From: Muribaculaceae bacterium
GTDB lineage: Bacteria; Bacillota; Clostridia; Lachnospirales; Lachnospiraceae
DNA length: 64,000 nt
NCBI GenBank assembly: GCA_023666425.1
Contig: JAMPCA010000003.1
Span: 62,001 to 126,000 of the forward strand
Direction of reading: 5' to 3'
The notes below the pieces were generated by a model. That model had not been told where the DNA came from and searched no databases. It was given only the letters and a program-made list of their open reading frames with translations. Below are positions 35,302 through 44,551 of the stretch, piece after piece. Position numbers and translations under genes: made by a program. Positions within the stretch are counted from its first letter, which is position 1. Each line of letters starts with the position of its first letter.

Positions 35302-37191
35302 TTATTCTATCACTGCCGGCGCCCCCAGCCCATATTTCTCCAGCGCATCGAGGATATGCGTACAGTCCTCCCCGAAGGAGAGGTAGATGCAGCCCTTAGA
35401 ATCCGATGCCTCTTTCACATAATACATCTCCTGCCCGCTTACATAGAGCTGATTTATGCCTTTCTCCTCCCGGTTCATGCGGTCATACATGGTCTGCCAT
35501 GTCCCGCCCGCATAGTAGAAGGACAAGGAAATGGTCGCAAGCGTTTCAGCGGCTTCCTTCTCTTCGGACATTCCGTAATCCGTCAGATTATATTTCTGGA
35601 GCGTCCCCTCCTCCAGATCCTCCTGCACCGCCTCATAGAGCGCCACTGCCGCGTCACTGCCTCCATAGAGATAGACATAGTTGTCCCTGGTAGAATCGTA
35701 CCATTCCAGCTGAACGTCGGTAAAGCGATTGACAGCGGTGTAGTCATACTGGAGCTGATTGCGCAAAAAGGCCTCAGGCTCCTGCTCCCACGCATAGATT
35801 TTTCCCAGCACATGCCCGCTGGCCTCGCTGCCCGCTGGAATCGCGTACCAGCGCTCCATCCGGTCTCCATCCGCCATCTGGTAGACAAAGCTCACATAGA
35901 CCGTCTGCCCGCTGTCCGCAAGCGCCCGCTCAAACACGGACTGCTTGGATAAAATCTCCCGGTGCACCTCTAACAGCTCTTCTGTCTCCTCCCCGGAAAA
36001 TTCCAGCGGATAGTTGAGGCGCACATAGGCATATTCCACCTGGTCCGCCCTGGGCAGATCCGTGGAAAGGCGATAGGCGCAGCCATAAATTGCGCCGTAG
36101 GCCAACAGGGTAAATCCGAGAAATACCAGGCACTCTGCCATCCTCTTTTTGTTCAGCACGCGAAAAGCCTTCTCTATCAGCATCTCCGCCAGAAAAAATG
36201 CCAGTGCGCCAATGCCGAGCACAAATACAAGCCAGATGCCTGCGGGGGCGTCCGGAATGAAATCCTTTAGAATATTCATCAAAAGGGCGCCGCCAAAGAA
36301 ACCCGTGCAGATTCCCACACCCCAGCGGAACACAGGCTTTACCCAGTCAAATACAAGCAGATCCCCCGTGCGCTCCATCTCCCGCTTTTTATAGCAATAG
36401 TATGCCAGCAGATAGATGAGAACCGCCGCAAACGCATAGCAGATCACCGCTTTTCCCCCGGACAGCTCCATCGTCCTGATCACATACACGCCCTTTTCAT
36501 TCTGCGCATAATTCCCCGAGATGCGCACCTCGTCACAGAGGTATACAAGCGGCGACAGCCAGCCCGCCGCCTTCCCTCCCAGCGTGTCCATACTCAGCCC
36601 GTAGGACATCTCCGTGAGCACCCATGTCAGCTCGACCATGATACCGACGACCAGGAGATTACACAGTACAAAATAGACGGGAAGCGCCAGAAGCAGCCCC
36701 GTAAACATACCGCAGAAAACCGCCTCCGCAAAGAGAAAGAAGCAGATTCCAAGGCTCACCAGAAGCCACATAAACAGATACTGCACCTCCGCCACCCCGC
36801 AGGCCAGACAGACCAGTACCGAGAAAAAGAAGGAGAGCACAAGCGGCACAAACAAAAAGGTAAAGCCACTGAGCAGGTTCGTCACATAAAGCTCCCGCCG
36901 GGTCACCGGCAGGGCATGGAGCAGATTCGCGCTCTTTGTGGAAAACAGATAGTGAAAAAGCGCCATCGCCGTGAGCGCGGATGCCACAGCAAAAAAGGGG
37001 ATTTCCGCCTCCAGCGACACACTTCCCTGCAGAGCCTCCAGCGGTTCCATTCCCGGCCGGTGCAGCTGCACCCACAGACATCCCGGCCCCTTTAAAAGCT
37101 CTATCAAAAGAAAACCTGCCCAGATTGGCCAGAACAATGTAAAATTTTTCCTGTAGACCGCTTTATTAAAAAAGGATGTCTTTGACTTCAT
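35302..37191 (-). CDS. ABC transporter permease (YtrC/D-like, DUF6449 type)
   Basis: A 629-residue membrane protein. Residues 1-360 contain about eight to nine helices; the rest (about 390-629) is a large extracytoplasmic domain rich in acidic residues. FLLIELLKG, the ABC-2-like [11 protein letters not shown] coupling segment and the layout resemble permeases next to YtrA/YtrB-like pairs. The ATG at 37191 (MKSKTS) has GGGAGG eight bases upstream and overlaps the ATPase gene by 26 bases. Substrate unknown; such units often respond to cell-wall antibiotics. Confidence 0.8.
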   Translation of the reverse strand: MKSKTSFFNKAVYRKNFTLFWPIWAGFLLIELLKGPGCLWVQLHRPGMEPLEALQGSVSLEAEIPFFAVASALTAMALFHYLFSTKSANLLHALPVTRRELYVTNLLSGFTFLFVPLVLSFFFSVLVCLACGVAEVQYLFMWLLVSLGICFFLFAEAVFCGMFTGLLLALPVYFVLCNLLVVGIMVELTWVLTEMSYGLSMDTLGGKAAGWLSPLVYLCDEVRISGNYAQNEKGVYVIRTMELSGGKAVICYAFAAVLIYLLAYYCYKKREMERTGDLLVFDWVKPVFRWGVGICTGFFGGALLMNILKDFIPDAPAGIWLVFVLGIGALAFFLAEMLIEKAFRVLNKKRMAECLVFLGFTLLAYGAIYGCAYRLSTDLPRADQVEYAYVRLNYPLEFSGEETEELLEVHREILSKQSVFERALADSGQTVYVSFVYQMADGDRMERWYAIPAGSEASGHVLGKIYAWEQEPEAFLRNQLQYDYTAVNRFTDVQLEWYDSTRDNYVYLYGGSDAAVALYEAVQEDLEEGTLQKYNLTDYGMSEEKEAAETLATISLSFYYAGGTWQTMYDRMNREEKGINQLYVSGQEMYYVKEASDSKGCIYLSFGEDCTHILDALEKYGLGAPAVIE

Positions 37192-38071
37192 AGTCCATCC
37201 CTCCCATCTCATAGATAAAGATTTCCTCTAAGGTCAGGGGGAGGATATCCACGATTGCCGCGTAATCCGTACATGACGTGAGATCTGCCGCCGCCTGCTT
37301 CGGCTCTCCCTTCACAATCAGCGTATATACCCTGCCGATATTGGACATGTGCAGCACCTCGTACTCCCCGGGAAGTTTCGGCATCCCCGAGGGGCAGGCC
37401 ACCTGAATTTTGCTGATGCTCCCCTGCAGGGCGGAAAGGGAGCGCTCAATCACAAGCCTGCCGTGGTTCATAATCCCCACATGGTCGCAGACGTCCTCGA
37501 GCTCTCTTAAGTTGTGGGAAGAAACAAGAACGGTCATCTGCCGCTCTCCCACCTCCGACATCACTATGCTCCAGATCTGCCGGCGCATCACCGGATCCAG
37601 CCCGTCCACCGGCTCATCCAGCACCAAAAGCCTGGGTCTGCAGCTGATGGCAAGCCAGAAAGCCACCTGCTTTTGCATTCCCTTCGACAGCCTGCGGATA
37701 TTGCGGTGGATATCAATTTCCGGAAAAAATTCCTGCAGCCGGTAAAACTCCTTCTCGTCGAAGGTGGGATAGATGCCCTTGTAATAGCGCATCATCTCCA
37801 GTGTGTCCGCCTGCAGAAAGTAGAAAAGCTCATCGGGAATGTAGGCAAGCTTTGCCTTCACTCCGGCATTTTCATACACGGGCTGTCCATCCACAAAAAT
37901 CTCTCCCGCGTCGGGGCGGTACACCCCCGTCAGATGGCGGATCAGGGTGGTTTTTCCCGCGCCGTTGGGGCCTACCAGCCCGTAGATTTCTCCCCGCCCC
38001 ACGTTCATATTCACACCGTTTAAGACCGGAAAGCTTCCGAATTTCTTCACCAAATGGTTCACCTGTATCAT
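37166..38071 (-). CDS. ABC transporter ATP-binding protein (YtrB-like)
   Basis: A 301-residue ATPase. Walker A GPNGAGKTT (34-42), signature LSKGMQKQVAF (about 135), Walker B LLVLDEPVDGLDP (about 155) and H-loop SSHNLRE. It overlaps the GntR gene by four bases (ATGA) and the permease by 26, making a tightly coupled three-gene unit regulator-ATPase-permease. Export or antibiotic response is inferred from the similar ytr operons. Confidence 0.9.
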   Translation of the reverse strand: MIQVNHLVKKFGSFPVLNGVNMNVGRGEIYGLVGPNGAGKTTLIRHLTGVYRPDAGEIFVDGQPVYENAGVKAKLAYIPDELFYFLQADTLEMMRYYKGIYPTFDEKEFYRLQEFFPEIDIHRNIRRLSKGMQKQVAFWLAISCRPRLLVLDEPVDGLDPVMRRQIWSIVMSEVGERQMTVLVSSHNLRELEDVCDHVGIMNHGRLVIERSLSALQGSISKIQVACPSGMPKLPGEYEVLHMSNIGRVYTLIVKGEPKQAAADLTSCTDYAAIVDILPLTLEEIFIYEMGGMDYEVKDILF

Positions 38072-38445
38072 TCCCGGTCTCCTTTCTCCAGTACCCCTAT
38101 TCGCGCAGCCAGCTCCTGCTCCGATACAGACAGTCCAAACAGCTCCTTCACCACACCGTCAAAGGTCTCCATCAGCTCTTCCCTGCGTTCTCTCTCCCGC
38201 AGATGGGAATCCGCCACCAGAACCGCGCCGTCCGCTGTGCGGCAGAGATAGCCCTCCCACTCCAGCTCCTGATAGACCTGCTCCACCCTGCGGGGATTGA
38301 CCGCCAGCCGCGCGGCAAGCTCACGCTCCGGCAGCAGGGATTCCCCCGGGAGAATGGCTTTCAGCTGCACCAGTCTCTTGATATTCTCTTTGATCTGCTG
38401 GTCAAACGACCTGCCGCCTCTGCACTCCGGTGCTGTAAATATCAT
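38068..38445 (-). CDS. GntR-family regulator (YtrA subfamily)
   Basis: A 125-residue protein with a GntR winged helix (SLLPERELAARLAVNPRRVEQ region, written as LLPERELAARL then NPRRVEQVYQ, about 40-62) and a short C-terminal helical dimerisation arm, no effector domain; this is the YtrA subfamily layout. It probably represses its own ABC operon. Start at the ATG at 38445 with AAGGAAGG upstream; the longer frame to 38469 is less likely. Confidence 0.87.
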   Translation of the reverse strand: MIFTAPECRGGRSFDQQIKENIKRLVQLKAILPGESLLPERELAARLAVNPRRVEQVYQELEWEGYLCRTADGAVLVADSHLRERERREELMETFDGVVKELFGLSVSEQELAARIGVLEKGDRE

Positions 38446-38557
38446 GGTTTTTCCTTCCTTGGCACACATTTGCTATTCTACAGAGTCTAGCATACTTTGC
38501 TCCCGAATGCTTGAAGGCAAACAGAATTATTTCTTAGGATTTCTTTAAATCCGTCTT

Positions 38558-39418
38558 TTATACCAGCATCAAAAACGCTCCCAGATTCCCCCGCCTGCCA
38601 TGGCTTGCCCTGTGGGAAAACAGAAGGCCGGGATTGCAGCAGGTGCAGATGGACGTCACGGCCAAATGCTCTGCGCGCACCCCCGCCTCCCTTAAAATCA
38701 GCTCGTTGCACCGCCAGAGATCCAGCTGGTATTTTCCGCCCCCTCTGGAGACTAAAATTCTGCTCTCCCAGTCCGGGAACGCGCGGATAAACTCCCCCGC
38801 CACATCTTCCCCCACCTCGTAGCAGTCCTGGCAGATCGAGGGGCCTATGGCCGCCAGCACATCCTTTGGCTCCGTTTCAAATTCCCGGTGCATGGCATGA
38901 AGCGTCGCCGCCCCCATGCGCCCCACGGTTCCCCGCCAGCCGGAATGGGAAAGACCGATGGCATGGTGCACCGGATCCACAAAAAACAGCGGCACACAGT
39001 CCGCATAAAAGGTTGCGAGCAAAAGCCCGCGTGCATTGGTGATCAGCCCGTCCACAGCCCGGTAAGGCTTTTCTCCCGTCACGCCCGCACCGCCGAAGCT
39101 TTTATCCACCCGGAGCACATTCGTGGTGTGGGTCTGGTCTGAACAGACGATATCGCAAAGGCCGCAGCCAAAGACTTCCGCAATTCTTTTAAAATTCTCC
39201 CGCACCGCCGCCGGGTCGTCGCCTCTGGTAAAGCTGAAATTGAGCGAGGAAAATTCTCCCCCGCTCACACCGCCCTCTCTGGTGGAGAAGCCGTGCCGGA
39301 CGCCGCTGCCGTCAAACAGCGGGTACTCCAAAAGCGGAAGCTCCCCCGCTTCCAGTGGATAACGGCGAAGCTCAGGCATTTTCCCTTCATTTTTTCTCAC
39401 AAAATCCATATCCCGCAT
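38558..39418 (-). CDS. pgeF: Peptidoglycan editing factor PgeF (YlmD/YfiH, laccase domain)
   Basis: A 286-residue multicopper-oxidase-like fold enzyme. Active-site residues are in CSDQTHTTNV, FYADCVPLFF and LSHSGWRGTVG (His-Cys-His zinc site), with CTCCNPGLLFSHRA near the end. It hydrolyses wrongly incorporated muropeptide precursor bonds. The start is uncertain: the frame extends far upstream over yraN; the ATG at 39418 follows an AAGGAG site by 12 bases and gives the usual length, with 39409 as an alternative. Confidence 0.88.
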   Translation of the reverse strand: MRDMDFVRKNEGKMPELRRYPLEAGELPLLEYPLFDGSGVRHGFSTREGGVSGGEFSSLNFSFTRGDDPAAVRENFKRIAEVFGCGLCDIVCSDQTHTTNVLRVDKSFGGAGVTGEKPYRAVDGLITNARGLLLATFYADCVPLFFVDPVHHAIGLSHSGWRGTVGRMGAATLHAMHREFETEPKDVLAAIGPSICQDCYEVGEDVAGEFIRAFPDWESRILVSRGGGKYQLDLWRCNELILREAGVRAEHLAVTSICTCCNPGLLFSHRASHGRRGNLGAFLMLV

Positions 39419-39473
39419 ATTCCCGCAGCGCTCCTTCCCCATACCGGCTCCGCACGCAGCTTTCGCCCGCATT

Positions 39474-39821
39474 TTACTCTCCAAACGCATTCTGCACCAG
39501 TGTAAACGCATCGCCCCGGATTGCCACCACATCAAAACGGCAGTCCGTCTCCTCCGCATATCCGTGGAGCATCAGATAGTACCGGGCGGCCTTTAACAGC
39601 TTCCCCTGCTTGCGGACGTCCACCGCCTCCAGGGGTGAACCGCAGTCCGCATTTGCCCGGTATTTGACCTCGACAAACACGAGATACTCCTGATCCCGCG
39701 CAATCAAATCAATCTCCCCCGCCCGGCAGCGAAAATTCCGCTCCAGAATGCGGTAGCCCCGCTTCTGCAGGCAGGCCGCGGCCAGCTCCTCGTATTTTGT
39801 CCCCAGCGCCCGCCTGTTCAT
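39474..39821 (-). CDS. yraN: YraN family (UPF0102) endonuclease-like protein
   Basis: A 115-residue protein with the UPF0102 restriction-endonuclease-like core: YEELAAACLQKRGYRILERN, GEIDLIARD and VFVEVKYRA (Asp and ExK of the PD-(D/E)XK fold). Its cellular role is unknown in most bacteria; it commonly follows rnhB, as here. It overlaps the FlhB-like gene by four bases. Confidence 0.9.
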   Translation of the reverse strand: MNRRALGTKYEELAAACLQKRGYRILERNFRCRAGEIDLIARDQEYLVFVEVKYRANADCGSPLEAVDVRKQGKLLKAARYYLMLHGYAEETDCRFDVVAIRGDAFTLVQNAFGE

Positions 39822-40144
39822 CGCTGTCCCACCTTACTCTTTAAGCGGTCCATATCGTCCACAAACACCAGAATCTCCGCCACCACTTCATAGAGCTCCG
39901 GCGGGATCATGTCCCCGATCTGCAGCTTCGAGAGGGTGGAGGCGAGCTTATTGTCCTTGTAGGTGGGGACTTTGTTCTCCTTCGCCTTCTCGATAATTTT
40001 TTCCGCCACCTGCCCTTTTCCGGTGGCCAGAATCTTTGGCGCCATGTCTCCCGGCTCATAGGCGATCGCGACGGCGGTTTTTTCTTTATCCACCTTCTTT
40101 TTCACCTCATTGGGGCGGAAGGGTTTAAAACGATTTTCCTCCAT
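39818..40144 (-). CDS. FlhB C-terminal-like protein (FhlB/YlqH)
   Basis: A 108-residue protein equal to the cytoplasmic export-switch domain of FlhB/YscU without the membrane part. AVAIAYEPGDMAPKILATGKG corresponds to the FlhB AIAL-APKVVAKG segment. The autocleavage NPTH motif that normally precedes it is absent. In Bacillus the same position (after rnhB) is held by ylqH, so this is a conserved but poorly understood location away from flagellar operons. It lies 11 bases downstream of the FliK-like gene. Confidence 0.85.
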   Translation of the reverse strand: MEENRFKPFRPNEVKKKVDKEKTAVAIAYEPGDMAPKILATGKGQVAEKIIEKAKENKVPTYKDNKLASTLSKLQIGDMIPPELYEVVAEILVFVDDMDRLKSKVGQR

Positions 40145-40155
40145 GCCACATCCCC

Positions 40156-42198
40156 CTATGCTCTCATATCAAAGGAATACCGGTGCACCTGCCCGGCGGA
40201 GGGCTGATCCTTTTTCAGAAAATCCTCCACAAAATTCACATGCTTCCCCTCATGGATCACCGAGACTTTACAGTTGTAGCCCTTCTCCTTAAGCTTTGCC
40301 TCCAGAATCGGCAGATGCTCCGCGACCAGGTCGTAGGCCGCATCGTTTTCCAGATAAAAATTCGTGCTCACCTCGCGGTTTAAAAGCTTTACGGAAATAT
40401 CCGTAGGCCCCAGATTGTCCATATCCAGATGCAAAAAGGCGGTCAGCTCCTTGTCCCCGTCCGCCAGCGCCCTTTTGTTCGTGTACACATAGAGCTCGCC
40501 GCTGGCCGTCTGCCCGGACATCTTGAGCGGAATCTGCACATAGGTGTAGGCCTGATTGATCTGGTTCATAAAATCCACGTTGCTGCGGATATCCGCCGCC
40601 GTCTGGGTAAAATTCGCGTTTTCCTGCCCTGTGGCCTTAAGCACGTCCCCAATCCGGTTCATATGTGTCTCCAGCTTCTCGTAGAGCTTATTGATCTTGC
40701 CGCTCCCGGTCAGCTCCTCCGGGCGCAACGTCCATTGCTGCTCTAAGGTATCCTTTACCAGTGTCTTAAACTCCCCGGAGGAGAGAAGCTGCTGCAGCCT
40801 GTCGCGGTCGATGGGCAGGCTGCTGTCCAACAGCTGGCGCAGATCCTGCAGAAGCCCGCTCACAGACCTGTTTCCGTCATAATGTACCGTCTCCTGCCCC
40901 ACCAGCTCCTTTAACATATCGTTTAACACTTCCAGACGCTCGGGCGTCAGCACCGCCGCCAGCGTGTGGGGCGCAGGGATATCCGGCTCTTTCCATGCGG
41001 CGGTCTCCGCCCGAAAAGCAGCTCCCGGAGCTTCCACGTTCTGCTGCGGCTTCTGTCCCTTTACAGCCGCCGCGGACTCCCTGCCGTCCTCCGGGATAAA
41101 AGCCGTCTCTTTTCCATCCGCCGCCGTCTCATCCGCAGCGCCCAAAGAGGCGCGCGCTGCTGCGCCCGGCTCCGCCCTGACGGCTTCCTCTGCCTCTCCT
41201 GGTGCCTGCCCGGCGGCTCCCGTCTCCGCCCTGACGGCTTCCTCTGCCTGCCCCGTGGCTCCCGCTTCCTGCCCTGTCTCTCCCAAAGCCTGCTCTGCGG
41301 CCAGATCCACGCCATCTGCGGTAGCTGCCGCCGCCTGCATCAGCTGGTTGTCTGCCCCCGGCTCCACGCCCTCTAAAACCACCGTCTCTGCGGCGGCCGC
41401 CGACTCCGGCATGGCGCCGGTCTCCGTCTGCGGCAGAGGCTCCCCCGGCATCGGCGAAACCGCGGCGGGCTCCTGCCCGGGAAGTGCAGACATCCCCTCC
41501 GGTTCCGGCGTAAGCCCCTCTGTGATGACCGAAAGCATCTGGGCGTTCATCTGCCTTAAGCCGGCATCCGACAGGCCGCTCCCCTGCATCGCCATGGGAA
41601 GCTCGTCGATCAGGCTGTCAATTGCCGCCGTGATTGCCTGCTTATCGCCCAGATAATTCTCGAACTGCGCCGCGTTTTCCGGGGTGAGCTCGATGCCGAG
41701 CTTGCTCATCTGCACCAGTGTCCGCACGTCGATATTCCCGTTGGCGTTGACAAGGCGCGCCATCTGCTGCAGGCTGGCCCTGTCGATGGGCATCTGCTCC
41801 TCCATCATTTTATCCACCATGGACAGATAGTTACTATCCGCCGGAAGCCCCGCCGCGGAAAGCGCCTGCATCAGTGTATAGTTTACGCCGTTTCCGTCCA
41901 CCACAAAGGGACGGATCGCTATGGTGGCGCCGTCGTTGGATTTCACCTGAAAGAACATGGACTGTCCCTCGGATAAGGATACTTTTCCGTCAATCCTCGC
42001 CGAGACCTTTGAGCCATTGGACAAGGAAAGCGTCACCTGCCCGTTTTTCATTGAGCTGACCGTACCCTCAAAAATATGCCCCTTTGTCAGGGAATTCAGG
42101 GAGGACACAAGCTTCTCCACGCCCTTTGTGCCCGTCACCTTCTCCGCTCCCGCAGAGAGCGCCCGGTTGTACTGTCCCAACAAATCCGAAATCTGCAT
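40156..42198 (-). CDS. FliK-like / YlqG-type large protein
   Basis: A 680-residue protein. The N-terminal region (1-215) is conserved (MQISDLLGQYNRAL; EGTVSSMKNGQVTLSLSNG), the centre (about 235-410) is a low-complexity Ala/Glu/Gly stretch with repeated EEAVRAE(T/P)GAA units, and the C-terminal 150 residues (FLHLDMDNLGPTDISVKLLN, NFYLEND, LKEKGYNCKVSV) resemble the FliK hook-length control domain. With the FlhB-C protein it forms the ylqG-ylqH pair known next to rnhB in Bacillus. No hook or rod genes are present, so a flagellar role is unproved. Confidence 0.75.
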   Translation of the reverse strand: MQISDLLGQYNRALSAGAEKVTGTKGVEKLVSSLNSLTKGHIFEGTVSSMKNGQVTLSLSNGSKVSARIDGKVSLSEGQSMFFQVKSNDGATIAIRPFVVDGNGVNYTLMQALSAAGLPADSNYLSMVDKMMEEQMPIDRASLQQMARLVNANGNIDVRTLVQMSKLGIELTPENAAQFENYLGDKQAITAAIDSLIDELPMAMQGSGLSDAGLRQMNAQMLSVITEGLTPEPEGMSALPGQEPAAVSPMPGEPLPQTETGAMPESAAAAETVVLEGVEPGADNQLMQAAAATADGVDLAAEQALGETGQEAGATGQAEEAVRAETGAAGQAPGEAEEAVRAEPGAAARASLGAADETAADGKETAFIPEDGRESAAAVKGQKPQQNVEAPGAAFRAETAAWKEPDIPAPHTLAAVLTPERLEVLNDMLKELVGQETVHYDGNRSVSGLLQDLRQLLDSSLPIDRDRLQQLLSSGEFKTLVKDTLEQQWTLRPEELTGSGKINKLYEKLETHMNRIGDVLKATGQENANFTQTAADIRSNVDFMNQINQAYTYVQIPLKMSGQTASGELYVYTNKRALADGDKELTAFLHLDMDNLGPTDISVKLLNREVSTNFYLENDAAYDLVAEHLPILEAKLKEKGYNCKVSVIHEGKHVNFVEDFLKKDQPSAGQVHRYSFDMRA

Positions 42199-42221
42199 AC
42201 ACGCACCTTCCTGTCTGACTT

Positions 42222-42989
42222 TTAGATAAAGTTCCCGATAAAGCTCCTGCGGTGGATGGGCGTCGGCCCGTACTTTTTCAGTGCCTCAATATGTTCCCTC
42301 GAGCCGTAACCTTTATTGGAGGCAAAGCCGTACTCCGGGTAAATGTCCTGATACTCCTCCATCAGCCGGTCCCTCGTCACCTTCGCGACGATGGAGGCTG
42401 CGCCGATGGAGATGCTCTTCGCGTCCCCCTTAATAATCGGCACCTGCGGAATATCAATCCCCGGGATTGTCACCGCATCATTTAACAGAAGGGTCGGGCG
42501 GGGGGAAAGCTTTCCCACTGCCTCCCGCATGGCCTCGTAGTCCGCCTGCAGAATATTGATCTCGTCGATCCGCCCCGGCCCTGCCATACCGATTCCTACT
42601 GCCAGCGCCCGCTCCATGATCACCCCGTAAAGTTCCTCTCTCTTGGACGCAGAGAGTTTCTTGGAGTCGTTGATATACAAAATATCACAGTCCTTCGGCA
42701 AAATCACAGCGCCTGCCACCACCGGCCCTGCCAGAGGCCCCCGCCCCACTTCGTCTACACCGCATATATATAAATAGTTATCGTACTCCCGCTCATATTT
42801 CTTAAGCGCCTCCGTCCGCGCCAGTTCCCTGCGGTACTTATCCAGCCGCTTCTCTGCGCTCTCCACAAGCGCCTGCACACCGCTCCGGCCGTCGTCTCCG
42901 TAAGCTTCGATAAACGCGGGCAGCTCGTTCTCCCCTGTCTCCATCAGCCGCCTTTTTATGGCGCCAACGGTCTCTTTCTCCTCTGTCAT
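42222..42989 (-). CDS. rnhB: Ribonuclease HII
   Basis: A 255-residue enzyme. CGVDEVGRGPLAGPVVAGA (about 76-94) has the catalytic DE pair, the third acidic residue is in LLNDAVTIPG and the fourth in KVTRDRLM. It removes RNA from RNA:DNA hybrids, including single ribonucleotides. The extra 70-residue N-terminal helical domain is normal for Firmicute RNase HII. It follows rbgA by 46 bases. Confidence 0.95.
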   Translation of the reverse strand: MTEEKETVGAIKRRLMETGENELPAFIEAYGDDGRSGVQALVESAEKRLDKYRRELARTEALKKYEREYDNYLYICGVDEVGRGPLAGPVVAGAVILPKDCDILYINDSKKLSASKREELYGVIMERALAVGIGMAGPGRIDEINILQADYEAMREAVGKLSPRPTLLLNDAVTIPGIDIPQVPIIKGDAKSISIGAASIVAKVTRDRLMEEYQDIYPEYGFASNKGYGSREHIEALKKYGPTPIHRRSFIGNFI

Positions 42990-43035
42990 CTCTTTTCCTC
43001 CCCGTGTCCCTGGCAGCTCCCGTGCAATGCCAGCC

Positions 43036-43881
43036 TTACGCCTCCGGCAGCTCCAGTGTGATACGCCCCAGCTTCCCGCTTCGAAACTCGTCGATCAAAA
43101 GTGCCGCCGCCCGGCTGTAATCCGGCTCACCGCCCTTTCCCACGCATCGGCGGTTTTTCGCGAGCTGTATAAGCATAGCCGCCGCCTCCCCGGCTTCCTC
43201 CAGTCCATAGCGCTCCGCCAGTATCCCCGGATAGTTTGCTGTCAGAAAAGAAATGAGCTCCAGCGCCAGTTCGTCTGCATTCAATATCTCATCGCGGATC
43301 GAGCCGATCAGCGCGAGCCTGAGTCCCACCATCTGATCCTCGAACTTTGGCCAGAGTATCCCCGGCGTGTCCAAAAGCTCTACCTCCCGGCTCAGCCGGA
43401 TCCACTGTTTTCCTTTTGTAACTCCCGGCCTGTTTCCGGTCTTCGCGCAGGCCTTCCCCGCGTAGGAATTGATAAAGGTGGATTTTCCCACATTCGGGAT
43501 TCCCACCACCATCGCCCGGACGGGCCGGTTTTTGATCCCGCGCTTTTTATCCCGCTCAATTTTTTCCCGGCAGGCTTCCATAATGATATCCGTGATGCTC
43601 TTCATGCCTCCCCGGCTCCTTGCATCCAGACTCACTACATGGTATCCCTGCTTCTGGAAAAACTGCTTCCAGCGCTCTGTGCCCTTTGCGTCTGCAAGAT
43701 CCGCCTTATTCATCAGGATTACGCGGTATTTGTTTTTGCCAAGCTCGTCGATATCCGGGTTCCTGCTGCTCATGGGAATCCGCGCATCCACAAGCTCCAC
43801 TACCAGATCAATGAGCTTTATATCCTCTTTCATCTGCCTTTTTGCCCTGGTCATATGACCGGGATACCACTGATAATTCAT
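43036..43881 (-). CDS. rbgA: Ribosome biogenesis GTPase RbgA (YlqF)
   Basis: A 281-residue circularly permuted GTPase. The order is G4 (MNKADLAD, about 57-64), G1 (GIPNVGKST, about 129), G3 (LLDTPGILWP), then the C-terminal RNA-binding domain. The HMTRAKRQMKED N-terminus with the catalytic His is intact. It helps late assembly of the 50S subunit. It lies 16 bases after lepB and before rnhB, the classic order. Confidence 0.95.
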   Translation of the reverse strand: MNYQWYPGHMTRAKRQMKEDIKLIDLVVELVDARIPMSSRNPDIDELGKNKYRVILMNKADLADAKGTERWKQFFQKQGYHVVSLDARSRGGMKSITDIIMEACREKIERDKKRGIKNRPVRAMVVGIPNVGKSTFINSYAGKACAKTGNRPGVTKGKQWIRLSREVELLDTPGILWPKFEDQMVGLRLALIGSIRDEILNADELALELISFLTANYPGILAERYGLEEAGEAAAMLIQLAKNRRCVGKGGEPDYSRAAALLIDEFRSGKLGRITLELPEA

Positions 43882-43897
43882 TCTCTCCCCACCTTGT

Positions 43898-44479
43898 CTA
43901 GTCGATAAGTCCCATATTCCGTATGGAGGTAAACCGAAACCATGCCTTGCCGATCATGTATTCCTTCTTCACGTTGCCGATATTTGCCATACGGCTGTCC
44001 TCGCTGTTGTTCCGGTTGTCCCCCAGCACAAAGTACTCGTCCGCTCCCAGCTTAATCTCGCTCTCCGCAAGCCCTGCCTCCACGATGGAGGCAACTTCCG
44101 TAGCCTCTGAATAGAGCGCGCCGTTCACATATACCGCGCCGTCTTCGATCAGCACAGTGTCCCCCGGTGTGCCGATGACTCTTCGCACATAGTAGTGGGA
44201 TTTCTCGTTGCCATTGGGCAGAAACACCACGATATCCCCGGCGTCCGGCCCTTTTATCAGATATATAAAGCGGTTCACCAGCACATGTTCCTCATTGGAC
44301 AGCGTCGGCGTCATAGCGTTGCCGACCACACTGGTGCGCGTGCCAAAGAAATTGACCAGCGTATAGGCAATCACAATGAGTATCCCCATCTCAAGAATCC
44401 ATGAGAGAACCTCCTTGAAGAGCGGCACATTAAATTTTTTCCTTTGTTTGCTGAAATTCAGTCCATTCCGTCGTCTCAA
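43898..44479 (-). CDS. Signal peptidase I homologue lacking Ser and Lys catalytic residues
   Basis: A 193-residue S26-family protein with one N-terminal membrane helix (about 30-48), then GNAMTPTLSNEEHVL, HYYVRRVIGTPGDTVL and EYFVLGDNRNNSEDSR. In active type I signal peptidases the second motif is S-M-x-P-T-L with Ser as nucleophile and the later motif has K-R-V-I-G with Lys as base. Here these are Ala and Arg (codon GCT confirmed in the sequence), so protease activity is unlikely. A TTG at 44479 with GAGGA upstream is preferred as start over the GTG at 44530, which lies within the rplS terminator. Confidence 0.85.
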   Translation of the reverse strand: MRRRNGLNFSKQRKKFNVPLFKEVLSWILEMGILIVIAYTLVNFFGTRTSVVGNAMTPTLSNEEHVLVNRFIYLIKGPDAGDIVVFLPNGNEKSHYYVRRVIGTPGDTVLIEDGAVYVNGALYSEATEVASIVEAGLAESEIKLGADEYFVLGDNRNNSEDSRMANIGNVKKEYMIGKAWFRFTSIRNMGLID

Positions 44480-44504
44480 TCTTTTATCCTCTGCCAGGTA
44501 TTTG

Positions 44505-44535
44505 AAAAAGGCTGGCGCGTTCTCACGCACCAGCC
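44505..44535 (-). terminator. Terminator/attenuator between rplS and lepB-like gene
   Basis: Minus-strand stem GGCTGGTGCGT/ACGCGCCAGCC (one G-T pair), GAGA loop and a following TTTTT. It would limit read-through from rplS into the signal peptidase-like gene and rbgA-rnhB. Confidence 0.8.
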
Positions 44536-44551
44536 AATGTCATGCAACTTC

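Noticed and set aside
40964-41656. Long plus-strand open frames rich in Ala, Ser and Pro opposite the FliK-like gene
   Set aside because: They are shadows of the repetitive GC-rich coding strand, with no ribosome site and no family resemblance.
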